DNA of 49,596 nucleotides from Bradyrhizobium sp. ORS 375 (GTDB lineage Bacteria > Pseudomonadota > Alphaproteobacteria > Rhizobiales > Xanthobacteraceae), in assembly GCF_000239775.1 (NCBI RefSeq), contig NZ_CAFI01000483.1, positions 1 to 49,596 of the forward strand, in the 5' to 3' direction. Of this stretch, positions 42,829-49,596 are shown piece by piece. The notes under the pieces are model-generated. The model was not told where the DNA came from. It did no database searches and saw only the letters and a list, made by a program, of their open reading frames with translations. The translations under genes were made by a program, and so were the position numbers. Numbering within the stretch: position 1 is the stretch's first letter; each line of letters starts with the position of its first letter.

Positions 42829-42968
42829 GGTGGGAACTCCATTGCTGATCGGCGGCACACGCCGGATCCTGGAAGGGACTGACGGCGCGGATCAACTCCG
42901 TCTGCCCGATCAAACGGAGCGACCTGTCGGCATCAGGCGAAAAATCTGCAGCGCCGGAACGATCGTGG

Positions 42969-43673
42969 TTAGCAATCGGTGAAGGCGCCGCGGATGTCGC
43001 GCTCGTGGCGCCTCAACAGGTCGCGCAGTTGTTGGCGCCCCCGCTTGAGAAGCGACTCCACTGCAGCGACGGTCGTGTCCATCACCCCGGCGATTTCGGC
43101 GTTGCTCATGTTCTCGTGGTACGAGAGGATCACCGCGACGCGCTGCTGCTCGGGGAGACGCTGCATGGCCGCCTCGAGAAGATCGCTCATCTCGGCACGC
43201 TCGATCACGCTCGCCGCGTCCGGCTTGCCGTCGGCCACCTCGGGCACGACGTCCACGTTCTCGGTCCGAGGCTTGCGGCGGATGTCGATGCAGCGATTGC
43301 TGACGACACGATAGAGCCATGTCGAAAACTTCGCCCGTCCATGCTGCCATCGTCCACGATGGGTCCACACCTTCAACATCGTGTCCTGGACGACGTCCTC
43401 GGCATCCGCCGCATTGCCGACGATTCGGAGCGCGATCGCATAAGCACGGTCGATGTGCCGCTCGACCAGCAGACGAAAGGCGAGTTCGTCCCCGGTGGCC
43501 AGGCGATCGAGCAGCTCGCTGTCCTCGTCGAACACGACGGGTTCGCCCGGCGGCATGCAATCGGGAACGGTGCTGACGGATTCGCTCCACGGCATCGTTA
43601 CGGCCTCGGCAGGCGCCGGCCCGCTCGGGGCCACGCCATCGGCGGGCACACAGACGTCCAGCGCGCAGCTCAT
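42969..43673 (-). CDS. ECF-type RNA polymerase sigma factor
   Basis: A 234-residue ECF (sigma-70 group 4) factor. Region 2 holds RHIDRAYAIALRIVGNAADAEDVVQDTMLKVW, and region 4 RLPEQQRVAVILSYHENMSNAEIAGVMDTTVAAVESLLKRGRQQLRDLL. A 40-residue N-terminal extension precedes the sigma domain. GGAG ends eight bases before the ATG at 43673, so that start is chosen over 43694 and 43595. It is upstream of the flagellin gene on the same strand (140-base gap). No transmembrane anti-sigma is next to it; a small acidic protein at 39308-39613 is a candidate partner. Confidence 0.88.
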   Translation of the reverse strand: MSCALDVCVPADGVAPSGPAPAEAVTMPWSESVSTVPDCMPPGEPVVFDEDSELLDRLATGDELAFRLLVERHIDRAYAIALRIVGNAADAEDVVQDTMLKVWTHRGRWQHGRAKFSTWLYRVVSNRCIDIRRKPRTENVDVVPEVADGKPDAASVIERAEMSDLLEAAMQRLPEQQRVAVILSYHENMSNAEIAGVMDTTVAAVESLLKRGRQQLRDLLRRHERDIRGAFTDC

Positions 43674-44427
43674 TTCCGCATCTCCAACCCGCAATGCCGA
43701 ATGCGCTGGCCGCAGACGGCTTCCGATCGTTGAACGCCGCGAACGGAATTGTCAGGCGGAGTATTTGCGTTATTTCTCAAGCTATTACATGGAGCGTTTT
43801 GCCTACCTCCAGGCAATTTTTGCCGCCACTCGATCAAGCACCATACGTTCATCGAGGAGATTGAGCCGCTTGTCGGCATGACAGAATTCATTCCGAAGGA
43901 CGATGCCAGCAGGAGAAAACGCAGCCACAACACGTACTAACAACGCTCACGAGCCGATCCCAAGGCGAGCGATTCGGCACTGCCCGATATCCGGATCTCG
44001 CCGCAGGACGGCGACCGCCCCCCCCGGCACATTTTTCCGAATCATCGAGAAGAAACTACCCGATTTTCTCACTCTGTCAGTCACCCGTCCGAGCGATGTA
44101 CTAATCTCATGATGATATTTTTTGTAACTTCTTGCGCCTGATTTTTCGAGCTCATCCGTTATCGTCGCGGCGGAGGTGGAAATGAAGCGACCAGCCGCCG
44201 CTGCTCCATGTGTCTGTCTATGTCCGAGCCGTCCACGCGTGTTGCTGATTGTTTCAACAAGCGCCGGCGCTACGCGTCCGCAGGTCTTCAGCAATATCTC
44301 GACACGCTACTCTCGTTTTCCGTCTCAGACCGCGACTGCACCCGTATGAGCCGGGCGAATGCGGCGGCACCGGATCGATACGCCTGATTGGACGGCGTCA
44401 GCCGTTCTATCGTGCAGGAGGATCCGC
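43674..44427. other. Spacer between sigma-factor and glycosyltransferase genes
   Basis: This 754-base spacer lies between divergent genes and is less GC-rich than its neighbours around 43745-43870 and 44040-44165. It should hold the promoters of both. The longest open frames (for example 43749-43940 on plus, 43670-43933 on minus) lack ribosome-binding sites and coding-like composition. The one candidate, at 44182, is given separately. I can assign no known regulatory site. Confidence 0.4.
44182..44349 (+). CDS. Candidate 55-residue small protein
   Basis: A short frame starts with ATG at 44182, five bases after a strong GGAGG, and encodes 55 residues beginning MKRPAAAAPCVCLCPSRPRV. It is Cys/Pro/Arg-rich at the N-terminus with a short hydrophobic patch (VLLIVSTSAGA). 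It ends 78 bases before the glycosyltransferase start, on the same strand, so it could be a leader peptide or upstream gene. Only the ribosome-binding site supports it. Confidence 0.25.
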   Translation: MKRPAAAAPCVCLCPSRPRVLLIVSTSAGATRPQVFSNISTRYSRFPSQTATAPV

Positions 44428-45756
44428 ATGACAGGACGAGACACAGAGGCCATCGACGCTGACCCGGCGCAGGGCATGCACGCCTGCGGCGTCAAACTGA
44501 GCCGTCAACAAGGGCGCCGCGTGCAATGGCTGTCGCAGACAGCCGGACCGCTCACGCGTTGGAGCGACCGCATCTCGGCGGGCGACGCACGCACCATCGT
44601 CGTGATCGATCCGCCGACCGGCACGGGAGCCGAACTGCTGTACGGCTCGCTGGGCCAGCGCGACGTGGTCTTGATCCCGTTCGGCGAAAATCCCGCATTC
44701 GACTTCCTCAAATCGAAGCTCGCGGAATTCGGAACCGTGGGCGCATCGGCAGAGGGCCCGCATCAATTGTGGTGGGGTGGCCTCGCGTGGCCGATATCGG
44801 AGGCGACTCGTAAGGAGACGGCACTACGCATCGTCTCCTGCCATTCCAAGACCCTTGGCGACCTGCACACCTATCATCTCCGACACTCGCTGGAGCGGCT
44901 CGGCCTCGCGTTCGACATCGAGGCGATCGAGTGTCGAAGCCGACAGCTGACCGCAGCGGACAAGGCGGGCTTCGTCGCCCGCATGTGGCAACGCCACGGC
45001 GGGCGGCTGCTGTACGTCGATCCCGACGTCATGTTTCAGGCGCTGCCCAATCTTGTCGATCTCGCCGGCTGTGACTTCGCCGTCCACAAGTGGAATGGCT
45101 GGGAGATGTCGGCGCGCACCCTCTATTTCGGTGCCTCGCGGGCGGCGGCCACGATGCTCAGGACGTGGCAGGAGATCGCATCATCGTACCCGGACGTCTG
45201 GGACGGCTATCTGATCGATCAGGCTTGGAGTGCCGTGAGCTCACAGATCGCGCTCGACACCGTCTGGCTCCCCCGCTCCTACCACGCCATCGCGGGTGAA
45301 GCTGCAAGCAGCCATGCGACGATCGTTCACAATTTGAAGCCGACGATCAGCGAACTCGGTCCTAATCCTGAATTTTCGGCGATGGTCCGGTCGGCGCGGC
45401 GGTCCGGTCGCGCGGGTCCCGCAGATTCGCTGCTCGTCGTCGGCTCCGACGCGAACTCGGACAAGGTGGTCACCGTCGTCCTGCGCGACGAGGCAGGCAG
45501 CGTACGCGCAATTGCTGACAGCATCGATGCGCTGACGCGCGTCTTCACCGCCCGTTGTGGCGGCTCCGCCCGCCTTGAGCTCTCGCTCTGCGGATCGCCG
45601 TCGGACGTTCGCGCCGCGCGCGAAGCCGCCGCCCGCGCCGGCAATGCAGTTGTTGAGCTGATGGCCGGGCAGGCGCTGACGCCAGATCTGTTTCAGGCCG
45701 CGGCGGCAGCAGACGCGACGCGAACTCCCACCAACATCAAGACCGCCCGCCGCTGA
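44428..45756 (+). CDS. Putative glycosyltransferase (nucleotide-diphospho-sugar transferase-like)
   Basis: A 442-residue protein. A GT-A-like core includes ALRIVSCHSKTLGDLHTYHLRHSLERLGLAFDIEAIE and GGRLLYVDPDVMFQALPNLV, where D198 and D200 form a DxD motif that would bind the sugar nucleotide through a metal. AFAVHK-like and SARTLYFGASRAAATMLRTWQ segments follow. The N-terminal 125 and C-terminal 110 residues are extra. AGGAGG ends 6 bases before the ATG at 44428. It lies beside the flagellin locus, divergent from the ECF sigma gene and 17 bases upstream of a formyltransferase-like gene. A role in modifying flagellin or a surface glycan is inferred from context. Confidence 0.65.
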   Translation: MTGRDTEAIDADPAQGMHACGVKLSRQQGRRVQWLSQTAGPLTRWSDRISAGDARTIVVIDPPTGTGAELLYGSLGQRDVVLIPFGENPAFDFLKSKLAEFGTVGASAEGPHQLWWGGLAWPISEATRKETALRIVSCHSKTLGDLHTYHLRHSLERLGLAFDIEAIECRSRQLTAADKAGFVARMWQRHGGRLLYVDPDVMFQALPNLVDLAGCDFAVHKWNGWEMSARTLYFGASRAAATMLRTWQEIASSYPDVWDGYLIDQAWSAVSSQIALDTVWLPRSYHAIAGEAASSHATIVHNLKPTISELGPNPEFSAMVRSARRSGRAGPADSLLVVGSDANSDKVVTVVLRDEAGSVRAIADSIDALTRVFTARCGGSARLELSLCGSPSDVRAAREAAARAGNAVVELMAGQALTPDLFQAAAAADATRTPTNIKTARR

Positions 45757-45773
45757 GGCCAACGAGGCAGACC

Positions 45774-46511
45774 ATGTTCGACACCATCATCCTTCTGACC
45801 GGCAGCCGCGATCAGCACCTCGCGCTCACCGCCTTGCTGAGGGCACACAACCCTGCCCTTTCCTTTCGCTGCGTGGTCAGTTTGGCGGAGCTCGAGGCCA
45901 TCGAGCGGGACGTGCTTGGCCGGTCGCGGCTGCTGGCCTTCACGACCAGCGTGATCGTGCCGGCTGACATCCTTGCGGCGCTCGGCCACGATGCCTACAA
46001 TTTTCATCCGGCATCCACGGACTATCCGGGCTGGGCTCCGGCGCATTTTGCGATCTACGACGGCGCCAGCCGCTTCGGTGCGACCGCTCATGTGATGGAG
46101 CCGCGTGTCGATTGTGGAGCGATCGTCGGCGTCGAGACGTTCGATATCCCGGGCGGCGTCGACGTCCGCGGCCTGGAGCAGATGGCGTTCGTGCGTCTTG
46201 CCTACCTGTTCTGGCGGATGTCGCGCGATCTCGCCTGCCAACCGGGCCCGCAACCGGTCCTTCCGATCGCCTGGACCGGAATCAAGAGCACCAAGCAGAT
46301 GTATGCCGAGATGTGCGACATGCCGGCCGACATTGACGCCGCCGAAATGAAGCGCCGCATCGATGCGTTTCACGACGACTTCCGCGGCATTCCGCTCACG
46401 GTGACGCTGCACGGCCGGCGCTTTCGGCTGGACGGCGCAGCGTGCGCGGCCGCCGCGCCTGTCGCGCTGGACGCACCTGCGCGGGCGATGGCGATGGCGA
46501 TGGCGTCGTGA
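45774..46511 (+). CDS. Formyltransferase-fold protein
   Basis: A 245-residue protein of the Fmt/PurN formyltransferase fold. The catalytic Asn-His pair is in YNFHPASTDYPGWAPAHFA (N76, H78), and the Asp is D113 in MEPRVDCGAIV, giving the usual N-H-D triad. Such enzymes transfer a formyl group from 10-formyl-tetrahydrofolate to tRNA, nucleotides or sugar amines. It lacks the C-terminal tRNA-binding domain of methionyl-tRNA formyltransferase. GAGG precedes the ATG, 17 bases after the glycosyltransferase stop. A sugar N-formyltransferase acting with that enzyme is the favoured reading. An Ala/Met-rich tail ends the protein. Confidence 0.75.
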   Translation: MFDTIILLTGSRDQHLALTALLRAHNPALSFRCVVSLAELEAIERDVLGRSRLLAFTTSVIVPADILAALGHDAYNFHPASTDYPGWAPAHFAIYDGASRFGATAHVMEPRVDCGAIVGVETFDIPGGVDVRGLEQMAFVRLAYLFWRMSRDLACQPGPQPVLPIAWTGIKSTKQMYAEMCDMPADIDAAEMKRRIDAFHDDFRGIPLTVTLHGRRFRLDGAACAAAAPVALDAPARAMAMAMAS

Positions 46512-46517
46512 GCGGAA

Positions 46518-46550
46518 TGATCCTTTCGAAGGACCGCTCGACCGGATCAT
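46518..46550. terminator. Hairpin between convergent formyltransferase and bluB genes
   Basis: ATGATCC (46518-46524) pairs with GGATCAT (46544-46550). An alternative inner hairpin TCCTT-TCG-AAGGA lies at 46521-46533. It occupies the whole 42-base gap between the two convergent stops. There is no T-run; it may serve both strands. Confidence 0.4.
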
Positions 46551-46553
46551 GCC

Positions 46554-47210
46554 CTAACGCTTCAGTGGCTCGATCACAGACTGTTCGAGCCGCGCCTCCC
46601 AGCCGTGACGCTCCAGCTCGGGATCGTCATGTTCCTCCTCCGGCCAGCCGACGCAGAGATAGGCGATCAGCGTCCAGTCCGACGGCAGCTCGAGCTGCCG
46701 GCAGACGGCCAAGGGATCGAGGATCGACACCCAGCCGACTCCGAGCCCCTCCGCACGCGCCGCCAGCCAGAAGGTCTGAATCGCCGCCACCACCGAGTAG
46801 CGCAGGGTTTCCGGCATGGTGGCGCGGCCGAGACGGTGACCGGTCGCGGCGCCCTCGTCGGCGCAGACGGCGAGATGCACCGGCGCCTGCGTGAGCCCTT
46901 CCAGCTTCAAGCCCGCATAAAGAGCACGCCGCTCACCATCGTATCCTGCGAGCGCCGCCTGGTTGGCTGACCTGAAATTCTCGATGACAGCTGCGCGCCG
47001 CACAGCGCTCTCAACCAGCACGAATCGCCAGGGTTGACAGAAGCCGACCGACGGCGCGTGGGCGGCCAGCGCGAGCAGATGCTCGATGAGCTCCGGGGCC
47101 ACCGGATCCCGCCGAAAGCGTCGGACATCGCGGCGCCAGCGCACCAGCTCAGCAAAGCCTTCCTTGAACGACGCATCGAAACGCGGCGGCGTGGGCTTCG
47201 CGGTGCTCAT
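46554..47210 (-). CDS. bluB: 5,6-Dimethylbenzimidazole synthase
   Basis: A 218-residue flavin-binding protein of the nitroreductase-like fold. The stretches RRDVRRFRRDPVAPELIEHLLALAAHAPSVGFCQPWRF and AAIQTFWLAARAEGLGVGWVSIL are diagnostic for BluB. BluB splits FMNH2 with O2 to make 5,6-dimethylbenzimidazole, the lower ligand of cobalamin. The gene overlaps the cobB stop by four bases (ATGA), so they are co-translated. Its presence implies full aerobic B12 synthesis. Confidence 0.92.
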   Translation of the reverse strand: MSTAKPTPPRFDASFKEGFAELVRWRRDVRRFRRDPVAPELIEHLLALAAHAPSVGFCQPWRFVLVESAVRRAAVIENFRSANQAALAGYDGERRALYAGLKLEGLTQAPVHLAVCADEGAATGHRLGRATMPETLRYSVVAAIQTFWLAARAEGLGVGWVSILDPLAVCRQLELPSDWTLIAYLCVGWPEEEHDDPELERHGWEARLEQSVIEPLKR

Positions 47211-48547
47211 GCACTCTCTCCGCTCAGCGCGTGCAGAAACGAGCCGGTGACGGTGCCGCGCCGCGCACCACGCTCGGCGGTGGCCTGTCCCGTCGCATCA
47301 CGGCAGTCGATCAGGGGATCGTCGCCCTCCTGCAAGATCGTTGCATAGTGGAACTCGTGACCGTGAACCACCGCCCCTCTTCGGCCGAGGCTGCAGTCGG
47401 CCAGCAGCGCAGCGCGGCGATAGCCGAGATGCAGGCGACGCCTGGCGAACGAGGTCTCCAGCGACAGCAGCCCCGCCATCGCGTGCCGCGTGCCGTCAGC
47501 ATCTTCCAGCCCGTCTCCCAACGTCATGTAGCCGCCGCACTCGCCGTGAACCGGAACGCCGCGCGCCGCCATTGCGCGGAGGCCTTGCAGGAAGGCTCGC
47601 GCCGAGGCCAGCCGTCCCGCATGCAATTCGGGATAACCGCCGGGCAGCCACACCGCATCGGCCGAGGCGTCGGGGGCCTCGTCATTCAGCGGCGAGAACG
47701 GCACGATCTCGGCCCCCTCGGCGCGCCAGTGCCGATGGAGGTGCGGATAGTTGAACGAGAACGCTGCGTCGGAGGCCAGTGCGATGCGCTGCCCCGGTGG
47801 ACTGATGCCGAAGCCGGATCGGGCAACGGCTCCACCCGGCGCGCGCAGCGGCCGCGCCAGGGCAAGCACGGCGTCCAGATCCACCGACGCGCAGATCTGT
47901 GCCGCCAGCCGGTCGAGATGCGTCTCGATCGCACTGATCTCTTGGGCCTGCACCAGGCCGAGATGGCGCTCGGGCAACGTCAATTGCCGGTCGCGTGCCA
48001 GCGCGCCCAGCACGTTGATCCCGACGGTTTCGAAAGCAGGCGCGATCAGCGCCTGGTGCCGCTCGCTCGCAACCTGATTGAGGATCACGCCGGCAACCGC
48101 GATGTCGTCGCGAAAGCGCGCGCAGCCGAGCGCGACGGCGGCGGCCGTTTCCGTCTGGCCGCTGACATCGAGAACCAGCAGCACCGGCCAGCCGAGCAGA
48201 GATGCGAGATCCGCGGCCGAGCCACGGGCGGCGCGGCCGGGCTGCGGCGCACCGTCGAACAGGCCCATGACGCCTTCGACGATGGCGACTTCAGCGTCGG
48301 CGGTGACGCCGGAGACCAGTCCGGTGAGCTGCGACGCCGACATCGCCCAGCTGTCGAGATTGTAGCTCGTCCGCTCCGCGGCGACGGAATGAAAGGCGAG
48401 ATCGATATAATCCGGACCGGATTTGAACGGCTGCACGCGTAGGCCGCGACGGACAAGCGCCCGCAGCAGTCCGAGCGTGACCGTCGTCTTCCCCGCCCCC
48501 GAGCGCGGGGCTGCAATGATGAGTCCCCTGGGCGCCGTCGCCGTCAT
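47207..48547 (-). CDS. cobB: Cobyrinate (hydrogenobyrinate) a,c-diamide synthase
   Basis: A 446-residue CobB/CbiA enzyme. The N-terminal P-loop ATPase domain begins RGLIIAAPRSGAGKTTVTLGLLRAL; the C-terminal glutaminase-type domain has the catalytic Cys in HGECGGYMTLG and a His near GHEFHYATI. It amidates the a and c side chains of the corrin ring using glutamine and ATP. The ATG at 48547 (MTATAPRG) is preferred over 48574. It is divergent from cbiD, with 47 bases between starts, and overlaps bluB. Confidence 0.92.
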   Translation of the reverse strand: MTATAPRGLIIAAPRSGAGKTTVTLGLLRALVRRGLRVQPFKSGPDYIDLAFHSVAAERTSYNLDSWAMSASQLTGLVSGVTADAEVAIVEGVMGLFDGAPQPGRAARGSAADLASLLGWPVLLVLDVSGQTETAAAVALGCARFRDDIAVAGVILNQVASERHQALIAPAFETVGINVLGALARDRQLTLPERHLGLVQAQEISAIETHLDRLAAQICASVDLDAVLALARPLRAPGGAVARSGFGISPPGQRIALASDAAFSFNYPHLHRHWRAEGAEIVPFSPLNDEAPDASADAVWLPGGYPELHAGRLASARAFLQGLRAMAARGVPVHGECGGYMTLGDGLEDADGTRHAMAGLLSLETSFARRRLHLGYRRAALLADCSLGRRGAVVHGHEFHYATILQEGDDPLIDCRDATGQATAERGARRGTVTGSFLHALSGESA

Positions 48548-48594
48548 GGCCGAGGCCCCGCCGCCCGCCGCCAAAATGTGCTATGCGAGCGGCC

Positions 48595-49596
48595 ATGACG
48601 GGATCCGCTGTTACGCCGAACCGACCGCTGAAGCGGGGCTGGACCACCGGCAGCTGCGCGACCGCGGCCGCGCGCGCCGCCTATGAGCTGCTGATCACCC
48701 GCCATTGCCCGGCCATGGTCGAGATCGCCCTGCCCGGCGGCCGTCGCGCCAGCTTTGCGGTGGCGATGCACGAGACCGCCAATGCGAGCGCGACCGCCGC
48801 TGTCATCAAGGACGCCGGCGACGATCCCGACGTGACGCATGGCGCGTTGATCAAGGCGACGGTGCAGCGCGGTGCTGACGGAACCGGAGTCATCTTTCGC
48901 GCCGGGCCTGGCGTCGGCACGGTGACCCGGCCCGGGCTGCCGCTGCCGCCGGGCGAGCCGGCAATCAATCCCGTGCCGCGCGAGATGATTGCGACCGCGA
49001 TCAGCGAAAGCGCTGTTGCGCTCGACGGGCCGCGCGACGTTGTCGTCACCATCTCCATCCCAGGCGGCGAGGAGCTGGCGAAGAAGACGCTGAATCCGCG
49101 GCTCGGCATCGTCGGCGGCCTGTCGATCCTCGGCACCACGGGGATCGTCGTGCCCTTCAGCTGCGCGGCATGGATTCATTCGATCTATCGCGGCATCGAT
49201 GTCGCCCGCGCGAGCGGCCTGCCGCATGTTGCTGGCGCGACCGGCAGCACGTCCGAGAAGGCCGTTCAGCAGCTCTACGCTCTGCCCGAAGCGGCGCTGA
49301 TCGACATGGGCGATTTCGCCGGCGGCATGCTGAAATATCTGCGCCGCCACCCGGTGGCGCGCGTGACGGTGGCCGGCGGCTTCGCCAAGATGACCAAGCT
49401 CGGCCAGGGCCTGCTCGACCTGCATTCGCGCGCCGGCGAGGTCGATCTCTCCTGGCTCGCCGACGCATTGCGCGAGGCCGGTGCTCCCGACGCGCTGGTC
49501 ACGGCGGCGCGCGGCGCCAATACGGCGCTGCAGGTGCTGCAGGACGCCGACCGCGCGGGCTTCCCTGCTGGACAGGTGGTGGCGGACGCGGCGTGG
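48595..49596 (+). CDS. cbiD: Cobalt-precorrin-5B (C1)-methyltransferase, truncated by window end
   Basis: The open frame from ATG 48595 runs past the end of the window for at least 334 residues without a stop. It begins with an extension (MTGSAVTPNRPLKRG) and the CbiD signature GWTTGSCATAAARAA, then shows KTLNPRLGIVGGLSILGTTGIVVPFSCAAW. CbiD methylates C1 of the corrin precursor in the cobalt-early pathway, and homologues also occur in alphaproteobacteria that otherwise use the aerobic route. The ribosome-binding site is weak (GAGCGGCC). The gene is divergent from cobB, so the 47-base gap must carry both promoters. Confidence 0.9.
   Translation, partial: MTGSAVTPNRPLKRGWTTGSCATAAARAAYELLITRHCPAMVEIALPGGRRASFAVAMHETANASATAAVIKDAGDDPDVTHGALIKATVQRGADGTGVIFRAGPGVGTVTRPGLPLPPGEPAINPVPREMIATAISESAVALDGPRDVVVTISIPGGEELAKKTLNPRLGIVGGLSILGTTGIVVPFSCAAWIHSIYRGIDVARASGLPHVAGATGSTSEKAVQQLYALPEAALIDMGDFAGGMLKYLRRHPVARVTVAGGFAKMTKLGQGLLDLHSRAGEVDLSWLADALREAGAPDALVTAARGANTALQVLQDADRAGFPAGQVVADAAW

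Overview
The window looks like chromosomal DNA of an alphaproteobacterium in the Bradyrhizobium/Rhodopseudomonas group. The DNA is GC-rich, the gene families are typical of that group, intergenic repeats match ones I recall from Bradyrhizobium genomes, and the left edge carries an alphaproteobacterial rRNA-operon leader. The species assignment is an inference; no search could be run.

Layout. (1) 1-290: promoter, boxA-like element and 5' leader of an rRNA operon transcribed leftwards off the window; the 16S gene itself is not present. (2) 548-10040: a leftward operon of about 9.3 kb for short-chain amide use. The order is AmiC-like sensor, AmiR-like ANTAR antiterminator, amide/urea-type ABC transporter (binding protein, two permeases, two ATPases), formamidase, and a two-domain nitrilase-type amidase whose second domain has lost its catalytic cysteine. 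An intrinsic terminator sits just before the sensor start, and an upstream hairpin carries an ANTAR-type hexaloop, so the operon is probably controlled by attenuation. (3) 10166-18478: mixed metabolic genes: NUDIX hydrolase, GH13 glucosidase, tannase-family esterase, LLM flavin monooxygenase, racemase-like protein lacking both cysteines, O-methyltransferase and a divergent TetR regulator. (4) 18542-22868: a bile-acid-symporter-like membrane protein, a LuxR-type response regulator with a hybrid histidine kinase, and a GNAT-like protein. A 34-bp motif occurs twice, at both ends of this block. (5) 22869-25786: dispersed intergenic repeats around an orphan sulfonate/nitrate-type binding protein and a nitroreductase. 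(6) 25787-29572: O-acetylhomoserine sulfhydrylase, alpha/beta hydrolase and three small secreted proteins.

(7) 29655-33419: a ubiquinol oxidase subunit I (CyoB) without its partner subunits, preceded by a fusion of a DUF4336 domain with a short-chain dehydrogenase. (8) 33543-43673: a leftward flagellar cluster: ECF sigma factor, flagellin, FliD, FliS, a small acidic protein, then FlgD, FlgE, a small protein, a FlgN-like chaperone, FlgK and FlgL. (9) 44428-46511: a putative glycosyltransferase and a formyltransferase-fold protein beside the flagellin locus, possibly a flagellin or surface-glycan modification pair. (10) 46554-49596: cobalamin genes: BluB and CobB leftwards, CbiD rightwards and cut by the window end.

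I see no CRISPR array, tRNA, complete rRNA gene, insertion sequence or prophage. The best candidates for something under-described are the attenuator-controlled AmiCR/ABC-transporter/amidase operon with its half-dead nitrilase, the shared palindromic motif around the two-component genes, and the DUF4336-SDR fusion paired with a lone CyoB.
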